From Thermotoga sp. Ku-13t (GTDB taxonomy: Bacteria; Thermotogota; Thermotogae; Thermotogales; DSM-5069): 64,000 nt of DNA. The notes under the pieces are model-generated. The model worked only from the letters and a program-made list of their open reading frames with translations. It ran no database searches and was not told the origin of the DNA. A program made the position numbers and the translations under genes. Location: NCBI RefSeq assembly GCF_011057685.1, contig NZ_LNFY01000001.1:806001-870000 (forward strand), given 5' to 3'. This document shows, piece after piece, positions 9,505-18,468 of this stretch; within the stretch, counting starts at the first letter, position 1; each line of letters starts with the position of its first letter.

Positions 9505-10246
9505 CTTCCTCACTCCCCAGGTACGCTTCGATGACCTTTGGATCTCTCATGACCTGCTCGGGACTACCTTCCGCGATCTTGACACCGTAATCAAGAACGG
9601 TTATCCTGTGCGCAACCTTCACAGTGAATCTCATATCGTGCTCGATGAAGAGTATCGTCACGCCGAACTGGTTTATTTTTTTAACCACGCCTGTCATCTC
9701 TTCCGTCTCGGCATCGTTCAAGCCAGAGACCGCCTCATCCAGCAGGAGTAACTTCGGTTTCAAAGCCAGAGCCCTCGCAATCTCCACTTTCCTCTGCAGT
9801 CCCAGCGGTAAAGTACCCGCAGCCACACTGGCATATTTTTCTATGCCAAGCATCTCCAGAATTTCCCAGGCCTTTCTGACATGCTTTCTCTCGAAAGGTG
9901 AACAATGAAAAGCCGCTAACTTGGGATAGAATTCCAGACCCAGACCCGCCAGGACATTTTCGAGAACACTCAGATTGGAGAAAGGCTTCACGATCTGAAA
10001 CGTTCTTGCGAGTCCCATCCTTGCGATCTCGCTCGGTCTCAGCCCGACTATGTTCTTACCGTTGAAGATCACCACGCCGGAATCTGGCTTCAAAAATCCA
10101 TTTATCATGTTGAAGAGGGTTGTCTTTCCTGCACCGTTTGGGCCTATGATGGCCCTGACCTCACCCACTTCGACATCGAAGGAAACGTCCTTAACCGCCT
10201 GCAACCCGCCGAATCTTTTCGATACGTTCCTCACTGAGAGCAGCAC
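9497..10246 (-). CDS. livG: Branched-chain amino-acid-type ABC transporter ATPase LivG
   Basis: 249 residues from a GTG. Walker A GPNGAGKT near residue 36, signature LPLGLQRK in place of the canonical LSGGQ, and Walker B LLLLDEA are present. LivG proteins commonly have a degenerate signature near this position. Its 5-prime end overlaps livM by 56 bases, an unusually long overlap that could also mean a slightly later start. It forms the heterodimeric ATPase with LivF. Confidence 0.9.
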   Translation of the reverse strand: MLLSVRNVSKRFGGLQAVKDVSFDVEVGEVRAIIGPNGAGKTTLFNMINGFLKPDSGVVIFNGKNIVGLRPSEIARMGLARTFQIVKPFSNLSVLENVLAGLGLEFYPKLAAFHCSPFERKHVRKAWEILEMLGIEKYASVAAGTLPLGLQRKVEIARALALKPKLLLLDEAVSGLNDAETEEMTGVVKKINQFGVTILFIEHDMRFTVKVAHRITVLDYGVKIAEGSPEQVMRDPKVIEAYLGSEEVA

Positions 10247-11099
10247 CGTAGATCCGCTCCTTTATGCTTCCAACAATCCCCTTGGGCATGAAGAACATCG
10301 TGAACACTATGATCAAACCGTAGATCAGCATCCTGTAATCCCTTGCGAACCTTAATATTTCAGGCAGAGCCGTCACGATAACCGCTCCTACCAGCGGTCC
10401 GAAGAGCGTTCCAACACCACCGACAACAACCATGGTCAGTATGCCTATGGACACTGGAAAAACAAAGTTGTCAGGAAACACGACGGTCATGTAGTGCGCC
10501 CAGAGATTACCCGCAAGCCCGGCCAAAAGCCCTGCTATCGTGAAGGCGTACATCTTGTACCTCGGTGAACTCACTCCAATTGACTCCGCTGCATCCTCGT
10601 CTTCTCTTAACGAATCGAACCCAAGTTTCACAAAAGTTTTCGAAAGGTATCTCACAAAAAGTATGACCAGAACAGTCCACACGAGCACGTAGATCGCGTA
10701 CTCTCTCGTGCTGAAAGCGTGGTTGAACAGGCTGGGTCTTGGCAATCCAAGAATACCATACGGTCCACCGAAGAACTTGACGTAGTTGAAGATCGACACG
10801 ACCACGAAGTTGATACCGATCGTCGCTAGGACCAGGAAATCTTCCTTCACCCTCAACGCAGGAAGTCCCAAAAGTAATCCAACCAGGCCACTTATGAGAA
10901 CAGAGAGTAAAAGTGCCAGCCAGTAGTTCATGCCGAACTTCACCGTGAGAACCGCCGAAGCGTAAGCGCCTATACCGAAAAACGCAGCATGCCCGAGTGA
11001 AACCTGGCCCGCATAACCTATCAGTACGTTCAAACTGAGTGCGAGTATCATGTTTATCATTGTGAAAACGGATACGGTCAGAAAGTAATCTAAGCTCAT
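10191..11099 (-). CDS. livM: Branched-chain amino-acid-type ABC transporter permease LivM
   Basis: 302 residues with eight or more hydrophobic segments. The segments NVLIGYAGQVSLGHAAFFGIGAYA and GGVGTLFGPLVGA are characteristic of LivM-type inner-membrane permeases. The ATG overlaps the livH stop (ATGA), so the two permeases are coupled. The C-terminal tail (about the last 25 residues) is charged and runs into the livG frame. Confidence 0.92.
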   Translation of the reverse strand: MSLDYFLTVSVFTMINMILALSLNVLIGYAGQVSLGHAAFFGIGAYASAVLTVKFGMNYWLALLLSVLISGLVGLLLGLPALRVKEDFLVLATIGINFVVVSIFNYVKFFGGPYGILGLPRPSLFNHAFSTREYAIYVLVWTVLVILFVRYLSKTFVKLGFDSLREDEDAAESIGVSSPRYKMYAFTIAGLLAGLAGNLWAHYMTVVFPDNFVFPVSIGILTMVVVGGVGTLFGPLVGAVIVTALPEILRFARDYRMLIYGLIIVFTMFFMPKGIVGSIKERIYGAALSEERIEKIRRVAGG

Positions 11100-11956
11100 C
11101 TCTGCACCTTCCCAAACAAGCCTTCAGGTTTGAACATCAAGAGCACGATCATAGTGAGGAACGCGATGGCATCCCTGGGTAAAAGATAACCCAGTTTGTA
11201 CACTACGAACGTCTCCACAAGAGCCAGTATGTAGCTCGCGATGACGGCACCTCTGATACTCCCAAAACCCCCGAGCACCACAACTACGAACGCTTTGTAG
11301 GAAGGAACACTACCCATCGTGGGGTAAACCGTGTTGTCGTAGAGGCCAACGAGGATCCCACCGAGCGCAGCTAGGCAGGAACCGATCAGGAAACCGTAGG
11401 CGATCGTTCTGTCCGTGTTCACACCGAAAGCACCCGCGAGATGAAGGTCGTTCGAACATGCCCTCAGCGATTTTCCAAGTTTCGTCTTCATGAGCAGGAG
11501 ATACAGGACGAATACAACGATAACCGTGACTATCAACATCAGAACCCCTCTTGAACTGAGATACAGGCTCGGTGTCATAATGTCCGGCAGGTTCAAATAA
11601 ACGTCAAACGGGCGCTTGTAAGGTCCCCAGACAAGTCTGTACAGATCCTCCATCGCCGCGAACAGACCAACGCTCATCACGAGCGGTACGATTCGACCCC
11701 TGTTCAGCACGTGTTTGTAGAAACCCCTATAAACGAACACACCAAGAAAAGAAGACACGACTAAAGAAAGTAGGATGGCTAAAATAAAAGGAAAACCCAG
11801 TTCATAAAGATAAACCGCGAAGAGAGCACCAAACGCATAGATTCCTGCATGAGCTATGTGGAGTATTTTCAAAATTCCATACACGAGTGTCAATCCAACG
11901 GCAATCATCACATAACTACTACCGAGCACCAAAGCGTTCACGATGTTTTGCAGCAC
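11096..11956 (-). CDS. livH: Branched-chain amino-acid-type ABC transporter permease LivH
   Basis: 286 residues when started at the GTG at 11956, giving the usual LivH beginning (short polar lead, then ALVLGSSYVMIAVGLTLVYG). The frame is open to a TTG at 12016, but that extension is not LivH-like and spans a strong hairpin, so the later start is preferred. GGFGSIRGAVIASYILA near the C-terminus is the conserved permease loop. About eight membrane segments. The weak ribosome site and the hairpin upstream fit lower expression than livJ. Confidence 0.87.
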   Translation of the reverse strand: MLQNIVNALVLGSSYVMIAVGLTLVYGILKILHIAHAGIYAFGALFAVYLYELGFPFILAILLSLVVSSFLGVFVYRGFYKHVLNRGRIVPLVMSVGLFAAMEDLYRLVWGPYKRPFDVYLNLPDIMTPSLYLSSRGVLMLIVTVIVVFVLYLLLMKTKLGKSLRACSNDLHLAGAFGVNTDRTIAYGFLIGSCLAALGGILVGLYDNTVYPTMGSVPSYKAFVVVVLGGFGSIRGAVIASYILALVETFVVYKLGYLLPRDAIAFLTMIVLLMFKPEGLFGKVQR

Positions 11957-11996
11957 TCTCCATTCCCCGCTTTCTTGAACGGTGTAGGAAGAGAAC

Positions 11997-12011
11997 GGGG
12001 GCAGAGCCCCC
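11997..12011 (-). promoter_or_regulatory. Intercistronic hairpin between livJ and livH
   Basis: GGGGGC/GCCCCC with a three-base loop, a few bases past the livJ stop and without a T-run. It probably stabilises the livJ message or attenuates transcription into the permease genes. Confidence 0.6.
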
Positions 12012-12020
12012 AACAACTCG

Positions 12021-13163
12021 TCACGGAGTTACAATCGCGGGATCTTTGATCTCCCAGAACCAGTGGAACCTGTTTCCAAGATAGATCTGACACGTTATTG
12101 TCCTGAGCGATTCTCTCTTTTCCGTGAATCCCCTGAAGCCCGTCACGAAATCTTCGAGCTCCACATCTCCCGCTTTAATGCTCGCGAGGGCATCTCTTAT
12201 TTTCGCTGGATCGTAAGTACCGGCGATCTGGATGGCTTTCGCTGCAACCATCACGGCATCGAACGCGGAAGCCCCAACCATGTCCGCATCGAGGTTGTAT
12301 CTCTTCGCGTATTCCTCAATGAACCACTTCACAATCGGTTTTTCGCTGTCTCTGTTCAGGTCAGTAGTTATGACCACCCCGTTTGCCGCACCCGCTTCAG
12401 CGAGTTTCGCGAACTGTGGTGAATCGTAACCTTCCTGACCGATGATAGGAACGAAGATGCCCATCTGTCTCGCTTGTGTAACCAATCTCGCAGCTTCGGA
12501 GAAATAACCAGTCGCGTAAATAGCGTCGGGCTTCACGGCTTTGATGCGTGTCAAAAGGGGTCTGAAATCCGTTTCACCGAGGGGATATTTCTGCTCAAAG
12601 ACTATTTCTGCACCCAGCCTGGCCGCTTCTTCCTTGAAACAAGCAGTGAGTGAAACTCCAAAATCGTTGTCAATCGTCAGTATGGCGATTTTCTTCGCTC
12701 CGAGCTTTTTAACAGCCAGATGTGCCCCCGCTCTTCCCTGCACGGTGGCGAGTGTCCCGACCCTGAAGATGTATTCACCTGTTGCAACGATTTCGGGGTG
12801 CACAGCGTAAGCAGAGATCATGGGAACCTTAAGTTGCTGATATATTCCCGCCGCTGCCCTTGTCATACCGCTGTAAGAACCACTCACAACCACCGCGACT
12901 TTGTCTTGCTGAACGAGCTTGTAAGCGATGTTTACTGCCTGATCGGCTTTGAAGTTGTCATCGTACCACACCAGTTCCACCGGTTGACCCAGTACTCCTC
13001 CACGCGAGTTGATGTACTCAACAGCGAGCTGTGCTCCGTGCAACGCGCTTGCCCCATCTGCTGCTGCCGGACCAGTGAGCGGAGCGAAGAAACCGATCTT
13101 GATAGCAGCAAAGCTCAGTAGCGACAACACGCTGAGTAAAACCACTACAGCTCTTCTTGCCAC
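12021..13163 (-). CDS. livJ: Branched-chain amino-acid-type substrate-binding protein
   Basis: About 380 residues from the GTG at 13163, which has AAGGAGG eight bases upstream; the open frame extends further but lacks a site there. Signal peptide ARRAVVVLLSVLSLLSFA, then KIGFFAPLTGPAAADGASALHGAQLAVEYIN, the standard start of the type-1 periplasmic binding fold used by Liv, amide and urea binding proteins. It delivers substrate to LivHMGF. Linkage to a GH4 glycosidase raises the possibility of a non-amino-acid ligand. First gene of the operon, with its own promoter. Confidence 0.9.
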   Translation of the reverse strand: MARRAVVVLLSVLSLLSFAAIKIGFFAPLTGPAAADGASALHGAQLAVEYINSRGGVLGQPVELVWYDDNFKADQAVNIAYKLVQQDKVAVVVSGSYSGMTRAAAGIYQQLKVPMISAYAVHPEIVATGEYIFRVGTLATVQGRAGAHLAVKKLGAKKIAILTIDNDFGVSLTACFKEEAARLGAEIVFEQKYPLGETDFRPLLTRIKAVKPDAIYATGYFSEAARLVTQARQMGIFVPIIGQEGYDSPQFAKLAEAGAANGVVITTDLNRDSEKPIVKWFIEEYAKRYNLDADMVGASAFDAVMVAAKAIQIAGTYDPAKIRDALASIKAGDVELEDFVTGFRGFTEKRESLRTITCQIYLGNRFHWFWEIKDPAIVTP

Positions 13164-13202
13164 CAGCAATCCCTCCTTCGCAGGACTAACTGAACTGTTT
13201 AT

Positions 13203-13230
13203 ATTATAGAATACAGGATATTTAAACAAA
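13203..13230 (-). promoter_or_regulatory. Promoter of the liv-type operon
   Basis: Minus 10 TATAAT (13203-13208 on the minus strand) with minus 35 TTTGTT (13225-13230) 16 bases upstream, about 35 bases before the livJ ribosome site. Confidence 0.7.
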
Positions 13231-13279
13231 CCGCCCGCATCACATGAATGCTGATGGATGTTAGAATCAGTTTGGAATT

Positions 13280-14165
13280 ATGGGGGGTAGAACGATCGGG
13301 CAGACAACTCGCTCAGGTTTTTTGAGAACGGTGTTGATTTTCACCTCTGTATTGATATTTTCGACTTTTACTTTCCCCAAACGTGCCGAGGAGAACTCGT
13401 TGTTGTTCTCTCTCAGCCTTTCGGATCTCGTTTTCAGACTCGTGATAAGCTACGTGATCTATTCTTACCAGCATGTGATGATGAAGATAGGAATTTCCCT
13501 GATCACGTTTTCAGGTCTGGTGAACTTTCTGGATAGTTATTTGATGGTTCCACAGTCCAAACTGATCGGTACCGTCTCGAGCCTTTCAGGCTGTGCCATC
13601 ATGGCTTTGAGCCTTCTGTGGTTGTTCAGAGATTTCATCACCGAAGAGCTTCACAGGTTGATATACACGGATTATTTGACGGGAGCCCTCAACCGACAGG
13701 CGTTCGTTCGGCTCGCCAATAAAAAATTGCGCTCGCTGAAAGATGGCAAAACAGCCTGTCTCATATATCTGGACCTTGACAATTTCAAAAAGATCAACGA
13801 TCTTTACGGGCATCCCTTTGGCGATAAGTTGTTGCAGGCTGCCGTCAGGAGGATCAAAACTTCTATAAGATCTGGAGATCTGCTGGGTAGAATTGGAGGA
13901 GACGAATTTCGTCGTATTGCTTCCACATGCTGATGTGGAGACAGCGAAAGAAGTTTTGATAAGGATCAACGAAAAGTTCAGTCAACCGTTCAGCATCGAC
14001 GAAATCAGGATCGAATTGAGTGTGAGTTCCGGAATAGCTGTTTATCCAACGAACGGCCAAAATCTCCAGGATCTGATTGAAGTTTCTGACAAGGCGATGT
14101 ATGAAACAAAGATGGCAAAGCGAGGTGAAACGCGTGTCCGGGGAAGCGAGGAAACTGCTGGTTGA
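13280..14165 (+). pseudogene. Membrane diguanylate cyclase (GGDEF), split by a frameshift
   Basis: The first frame (13280-13933) encodes about four N-terminal membrane segments and a GGDEF domain reading through RSGD (an RxxD inhibitory site five residues before) and GGDEF, then runs off into a short wrong tail. The rest of the domain (FVVLLPHADVETAKEVL through SVSSGIAVYPTNG to the end) is intact in another frame from about 13910 to 14165. Removing one T from the TTT at 13907-13909 restores a single protein of about 294 residues. As written, the cyclase would be truncated just after its active-site loop. A sequencing error, a phase-variable T-run or a true lesion are all possible. Confidence 0.8.
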
Positions 14166-14775
14166 GTATGGAAAAAAGCTGTTTGAATCGAACATGGTGG
14201 GTGGCACAGCGGGTAACTTGAGCGTCAGGGTTGACGAGAAACTTTTCGCGATCACGCCCAGCGGGATGCCGTACCATGAACTTGAACCCGAAGATATACC
14301 CATCCTCGATATGGAGGGTCAGGTGGTTGAAGGGAAAAGGAAACCGTCCATCGAGTTTAGACTGCATATGGAGATCTACAGGAACTTTTCCGACGTTCAT
14401 GCCGTTGTACACGCTCATCCGATTTACTGCAGTGTTCTTTCGATTCTGAGACTTCCTTTGCCCGCTTTGAACGAAACAATGTTGCTGTACACTGTGCACG
14501 TTCCTGTGAGCGAGTACGCAAACTCTGGAACGGAACAACTTGCGAAGAACGTTGTTGAAGCAATGAAAAAAAGTAAAGCTGTCATAATGGCGAACCACGG
14601 TCTGGTGTGCGCAGCAGAAAGCCTGAAAAAAGCTTTCGACATGTGCGAAACCATAGAGAGAACTGCCAAGGTTTATGTGCTCGCTCTGTCAACCGGCAGG
14701 ACGATCTATACAATAGACGAACAAAGCGCACTCGAAGCGATGGAGTTTCTCAGAAAGAACTACGGACAGAGATAG
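14134..14775 (+). CDS. Class II aldolase/epimerase (FucA/AraD-like)
   Basis: 213 residues from a GTG with GAGGTG six bases upstream, typical for L-fuculose-1-phosphate aldolase-type enzymes. GGTAGNLSVR near residue 24, the catalytic-type Glu in KPSIEFRLH, the zinc-binding HAVVHAHP and the third His in MANHGLVC are all present. These enzymes cleave or epimerise phosphorylated sugars in the cytoplasm with Zn2+. The start lies 32 bases inside the broken GGDEF gene. Its last 26 bases overlap the end of the convergent phosphoesterase. The exact substrate cannot be told from sequence. Confidence 0.87.
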   Translation: MSGEARKLLVEYGKKLFESNMVGGTAGNLSVRVDEKLFAITPSGMPYHELEPEDIPILDMEGQVVEGKRKPSIEFRLHMEIYRNFSDVHAVVHAHPIYCSVLSILRLPLPALNETMLLYTVHVPVSEYANSGTEQLAKNVVEAMKKSKAVIMANHGLVCAAESLKKAFDMCETIERTAKVYVLALSTGRTIYTIDEQSALEAMEFLRKNYGQR

Positions 14776-15601
14776 TGAAAGAATCGATGATCTCACCATT
14801 TACAGAGATAACTTCGCATTCGATCCTATCTCTGTGGAGGTCCACCTTCACGAAGTGATGGACAACGGCTCCGACCAGAAGTCCTTCGATCGGTTCCACC
14901 CTGTAAAGTGGTGCGCCCCCTCCACCGGTGACGATGTACGTTACTGTGTCTTTCACAATCCTCTGATAATTGTGATCGTGCGCGCTGAAGATGAGCGGTA
15001 CGTTCAACTCTCGAAAAACATTGTGCAGAACTTGTAAGTTCTTCACGGTCTGCGTCTTTCCATGCGGTCCACCGCTGAAGATGGGATAATGCAAAAAAAC
15101 GATCGGGATTTTGCCGGACAGATCTATCGACCTGATGAAACTTTCGCACCTTTTAACTCCGGTGTCTGGATCGAGGAAGATGAAAACGTAATCTTCCACC
15201 CTCGCCCAGTAGTTGTAAAGTCCGAAGTGCTGGTTGTAGTAAACATCAGGCTTTTCATGATTTCCTTTCACGGGCTGGAAGAAAGCGTAACTTCTCAGAG
15301 GCAATGTGATCTCAAAAAAGATCTCCCACTCTTTTTGATTGTCCCCACTGTTCACCATGTCGCCCAGATGAACCACCACGGAGGGTTTGTACTCATCCAT
15401 GAGTTCAACGAGTCTTCTGTGGGTTTGGTTGCCCCAGCGTGAATCGCCGTACACGATCATCGTGAGCGGGAGAGAAGGCTTTTCGATGAAGCTCTCTTTT
15501 CCAAAGATTTTCCACCCGTCCTCGAACAGTGTCTTCGTTGTTGTCTGTGAGAAGAGACAGATTCCAAAGAGAAGAATCAGTACAAGTACAAAACGTTTCA
15601 T
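14750..15601 (-). CDS. Secreted calcineurin-like metallophosphoesterase
   Basis: 283 residues with a signal peptide (MKRFVLVLILLFGICLFSQ). The metal-binding series of the family is complete: YGDSRWG, HLGDMVNSGD, GNHE, FLHYP and SAHDHNYQR. The last motif is of the purple-acid-phosphatase type. It should hydrolyse phosphomonoesters or diesters outside the cytoplasm using a dinuclear metal centre; natural substrate unknown. The ATG overlaps the stop of the upstream membrane-protein gene. Confidence 0.87.
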   Translation of the reverse strand: MKRFVLVLILLFGICLFSQTTTKTLFEDGWKIFGKESFIEKPSLPLTMIVYGDSRWGNQTHRRLVELMDEYKPSVVVHLGDMVNSGDNQKEWEIFFEITLPLRSYAFFQPVKGNHEKPDVYYNQHFGLYNYWARVEDYVFIFLDPDTGVKRCESFIRSIDLSGKIPIVFLHYPIFSGGPHGKTQTVKNLQVLHNVFRELNVPLIFSAHDHNYQRIVKDTVTYIVTGGGGAPLYRVEPIEGLLVGAVVHHFVKVDLHRDRIECEVISVNGEIIDSFTISVRSSF

Positions 15602-16071
15602 TCAGACTTCCTCCGTACACCTTTTATCAGAATGGTCACGCCAATCATTATCAGCAAAACTCCAAAGGTCACCCTCGCCCAGCCGATGCGAAAGAACGTG
15701 GCAACGAAAAAGATCCCAGACAGCGTGATCAAAACCATCGACACCTTTAATACGTTCCTGGACCTGTTCACAAAGTAAACCTGAAGAAGCCCAAAGCCCG
15801 GAGCGAAGATGAACGACGGCCAGAGATAAGCCATTTTATCGTAACCAAAAATCGAGCAAACCAGAAGCACTGTTCCTATCACGATTAAGATGCCCGCTGG
15901 AACGAGCCGGCCAGCACCCTTACCCAGCATACCAAACTCAAAGAGAAAGCCGAGCGACAGGAGAAACAGTGGCCAGAAATAAGCTGCAGCTGCGTTCACC
16001 AGCAAGATGATCCCAAGCAGCGTCAGGATGATACCAAACAGGAGAGCCACTCTGTCCAGCTTCGACATCAC
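15598..16071 (-). CDS. Polytopic membrane protein of unknown function
   Basis: 157 residues with about six short hydrophobic segments, including paired repeats of the type GIILTLLGIILLVN and GVLLIMIGVTILIKG, reminiscent of LiaF-like transmembrane modules. It has no enzymatic motif. Start is GTG-ATG with GGGGGT upstream. It sits between proC and the phosphoesterase in one transcript. Confidence 0.75.
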   Translation of the reverse strand: MMSKLDRVALLFGIILTLLGIILLVNAAAAYFWPLFLLSLGFLFEFGMLGKGAGRLVPAGILIVIGTVLLVCSIFGYDKMAYLWPSFIFAPGFGLLQVYFVNRSRNVLKVSMVLITLSGIFFVATFFRIGWARVTFGVLLIMIGVTILIKGVRRKSE

Positions 16072-16072
16072 C

Positions 16073-16885
16073 TCACCCCCCGAGTTGATCGTTGAGTTCC
16101 TTCTTCAATTGTAACGCCCTCAAGTAAGTTTCGTGGATCGTTTTCATGAGAGCACCCCTGACACCTTCTCTTTCCATTCTGTAAATGCCTTCGATTGTCG
16201 TGCCCGCAGGAGACGTGACCACGTGCCTGAACTCGCCTGGGTGGTTCTCGAGCTTCAAGAGCAACTTCGCAGAACCAGCCATCGTTTCTAAAACCATCAA
16301 GCGCGATTTCTCGTACGAGAGCCCCATCCTTATGCCTGCATCTATCAGCGCCTCAACGATGACAAAAAGGAACGCAGGTGCGCTTCCGCTGAGCGCCGTC
16401 ACTGCCTCCATTTGCTCTTCTTTCACCTCGACTACGGTTCCCAGACATGAGAGGATTCTCAGGCATGTCTGCCATGTTTTATCGTCGACGTGCGAAGATC
16501 TGCACGCACCAACCAGACCTTCTCCAATCATCGCAGGAACGTTGGGCATGATTCTGACGATCCTCTTCGCGTGTGTCTTTCTCTCGATCCTGTCGATGCT
16601 CACCGCGGTCATCGTGCTGATCAAGATCCTGTCTTCCGTTGGACCGAGCTCTTCGAACATCCGTTCGCTGTCCTGAGGTTTGACGCATAGGAAAATGATG
16701 TCACACAGTTTGGAGATTCCTCTCGTACCCGCTATGGAATAACCTCTTTCAATGAAAGATTTGAGTTTTTCACTCGATCTGTTGCTCAGAAACACATCCT
16801 TTGGTTGAAAAAGCTTCGATTCGATCAGCCTGTTTGCGATGATTCCACCGATGTTTCCAACTCCCACGACACCCACCCTCAACAT
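16073..16885 (-). CDS. proC: Pyrroline-5-carboxylate reductase
   Basis: 270 residues, the family length. Rossmann N-terminus VGVVGVGNIGG, FLCVKPQD, RIMPNVPAMIGEG and the C-terminal signature ALSGSAPAFLF, then VTSPAGTTIEG with the substrate-binding residues. It reduces pyrroline-5-carboxylate to proline with NAD(P)H. A GGAGGTGGA site precedes the ATG. It is divergent from the tct operon, with only about 95 bases between. Confidence 0.92.
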   Translation of the reverse strand: MLRVGVVGVGNIGGIIANRLIESKLFQPKDVFLSNRSSEKLKSFIERGYSIAGTRGISKLCDIIFLCVKPQDSERMFEELGPTEDRILISTMTAVSIDRIERKTHAKRIVRIMPNVPAMIGEGLVGACRSSHVDDKTWQTCLRILSCLGTVVEVKEEQMEAVTALSGSAPAFLFVIVEALIDAGIRMGLSYEKSRLMVLETMAGSAKLLLKLENHPGEFRHVVTSPAGTTIEGIYRMEREGVRGALMKTIHETYLRALQLKKELNDQLGG

Positions 16886-16917
16886 TCCACCTCCCTGTTT
16901 CCTAGAAGTTTATCATA

Positions 16918-16946
16918 TTGAACAGCGCTAAAACATGATGTACAAT
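16918..16946 (+). promoter_or_regulatory. Promoter of the tct-oxidoreductase operon
   Basis: Minus 35 TTGAAC (16918-16923), 17 bases, minus 10 TACAAT (16941-16946). AGCGCT (16924-16929) and CAATATTG (16943-16950) palindromes lie in and next to it and could be operator sites. Confidence 0.75.
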
Positions 16947-16979
16947 ATTGACAGAACATTTAAACGGGGAGGGATCAGC

Positions 16980-17966
16980 ATGAAAAAGTTTCTTGCAATT
17001 CTCGTGCTGTTTTCAGTCGTTCTCACGTTCGCAGAATGGAAACCCGCAAAATCCATCACCGTGATCGTTCCGTGGTCTGCTGGTGGCTCGACCGATCAGG
17101 TTACCAGGATGATCACAGCCCAGATGGAACCATTGCTCAGCAGAAAGTTCATTATCGTCAACACTCCAGGTGGAGCAGGTTCGATCGGAACCCTTAACGC
17201 CTGGCAGGCACCACACGATGGTTATACCTGGACGGCAAACGCAACGCTGGACATCACCAAGTACGCCGTGCTGGGGTACATGAACGTCACACACCGAGAC
17301 TGGACATACTTTCTGTGCGCCGAGGCTCCCAACGTGGTGGTTGTGAATCCGAACTCACCCTATCGGACGATAGTGGATCTTGTGAACGCGATGAAAGAAA
17401 ACCCTGAGATACCGCTGTCTTCGGCAGGCACCGGTAGCGGTGGCCACGTGGCGCTCGAGATATTCGCAGAATACTTCAAAGTGAAGTACAAACACGTTCC
17501 GTACGCAGGTGGTGCACCCGCAACAACCGCCGTCGTGACGGGCGAAGTGGTCGGAAACATGCAGTTCGTTCACGAAGTCGCCGATATGGCGAGGGCAGGA
17601 AAACTGAGAATCCTCTGCACGCTGGCAGCAGAACCTATCAATCTGCAAGGTTACGGTGAGATTCCCTCCATCAGACAGTGGTATCCAGATTTTCCAGATG
17701 TGCGTTTCCATTTCGGTTTGATCATCCCGAAGGACGTATCCGCTGAAGTTTTGAAAACCGTCGGCGAAGTATTTGAAAAGGCAGCCAACTCAGACGCATT
17801 CAAAGAGTGGGCCATCAAGCAGGGTCTCAAGCCAGTCTGTTACTACGGTGAAGATGCGGAAAACATCGTGGAACAGGTTGCAAGAAGGGTAACCTGGTTG
17901 CTCTACGATCGCGGAATCGCGACGGTATCACCTGAGCAATTCAACATTCCAAGGATCGGTCAGTGA
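16980..17966 (+). CDS. tctC: Tripartite tricarboxylate transporter receptor protein TctC
   Basis: 328 residues; the ATG at 16980 has GGGGAGGG upstream. Signal peptide MKKFLAILVLFSVVLTFA, then PAKSITVIVPWSAGGSTDQV, the hallmark of the Bug/TctC binding-protein family. It captures an organic anion outside the membrane for TctAB, a secondary, ion-driven carrier. Bug proteins bind many carboxylates, so the ligand is open. First gene of a seven-gene operon whose other members are oxidoreductases. Confidence 0.93.
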   Translation: MKKFLAILVLFSVVLTFAEWKPAKSITVIVPWSAGGSTDQVTRMITAQMEPLLSRKFIIVNTPGGAGSIGTLNAWQAPHDGYTWTANATLDITKYAVLGYMNVTHRDWTYFLCAEAPNVVVVNPNSPYRTIVDLVNAMKENPEIPLSSAGTGSGGHVALEIFAEYFKVKYKHVPYAGGAPATTAVVTGEVVGNMQFVHEVADMARAGKLRILCTLAAEPINLQGYGEIPSIRQWYPDFPDVRFHFGLIIPKDVSAEVLKTVGEVFEKAANSDAFKEWAIKQGLKPVCYYGEDAENIVEQVARRVTWLLYDRGIATVSPEQFNIPRIGQ

Positions 17967-17971
17967 ATTTG

Positions 17972-17993
17972 GGTGCCCGCGCGTGCGGGCACC
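17972..17993 (+). promoter_or_regulatory. Intercistronic hairpin between tctC and tctB
   Basis: Nine-bp stem GGTGCCCGC/GCGGGCACC with a four-base loop, just after the tctC stop and followed by TCTTCT. Likely sets a higher tctC-to-tctAB ratio. Confidence 0.65.
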
Positions 17994-18012
17994 TCTTCTG
18001 GAGGGGCGATTT

Positions 18013-18453
18013 ATGAGAGATCGGATTTCCGCCCTGTTGTTCATGTCTCTTGGAATCTTCTTCCTCGTTAGTGCGTTGAGGATGCCGAGGATGACAGAAT
18101 ACGGCAAGTACGGTGCACCGGGAATAGTTCCGGCATTCTTTTCGATAATGGTCATCCTCCTATGTTTCATAATGCTGTTGAGAAAACATAGGCCGACCCC
18201 GGATACTCGCCCTGTTCCTGACGAGATTCGTCGTAAAGAAAACAGAAGGTTCATTCTCGCATCCGTCATATTTCTCGCCTACGTTTTTCTCCTTGGAAAG
18301 ATCAACTTCATCATCCTGACTTCAATCTTCTTGAGCGCGATCTCGATGATCTTTCTCAGAAAAAGGTTCGTCATCGTCGCCTTAACCTCGGTCGGTACGA
18401 CGCTGGGCATATACTATCTCTTTTCCAGAGTCTTTCTGCTCCCGCTCCCATGA
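18013..18453 (+). CDS. tctB: Tripartite tricarboxylate transporter small permease TctB
   Basis: 146 residues from the ATG with GGAGGGG upstream. Four hydrophobic segments with a charged central loop, and an N-terminus of the TctB type (ALLFMSLGIFFLVSALRMP). TctB is the poorly conserved small membrane subunit; the assignment rests on hydropathy plus its place between tctC and tctA. Confidence 0.85.
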   Translation: MRDRISALLFMSLGIFFLVSALRMPRMTEYGKYGAPGIVPAFFSIMVILLCFIMLLRKHRPTPDTRPVPDEIRRKENRRFILASVIFLAYVFLLGKINFIILTSIFLSAISMIFLRKRFVIVALTSVGTTLGIYYLFSRVFLLPLP

Positions 18454-18468
18454 AAGGGGTATCGAAAG

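Noticed and set aside
12014..12016. TTG at 12016 as livH start
   Set aside because: It would translate through a strong hairpin and add about 20 residues not seen in LivH; the GTG at 11956 gives the usual N-terminus.
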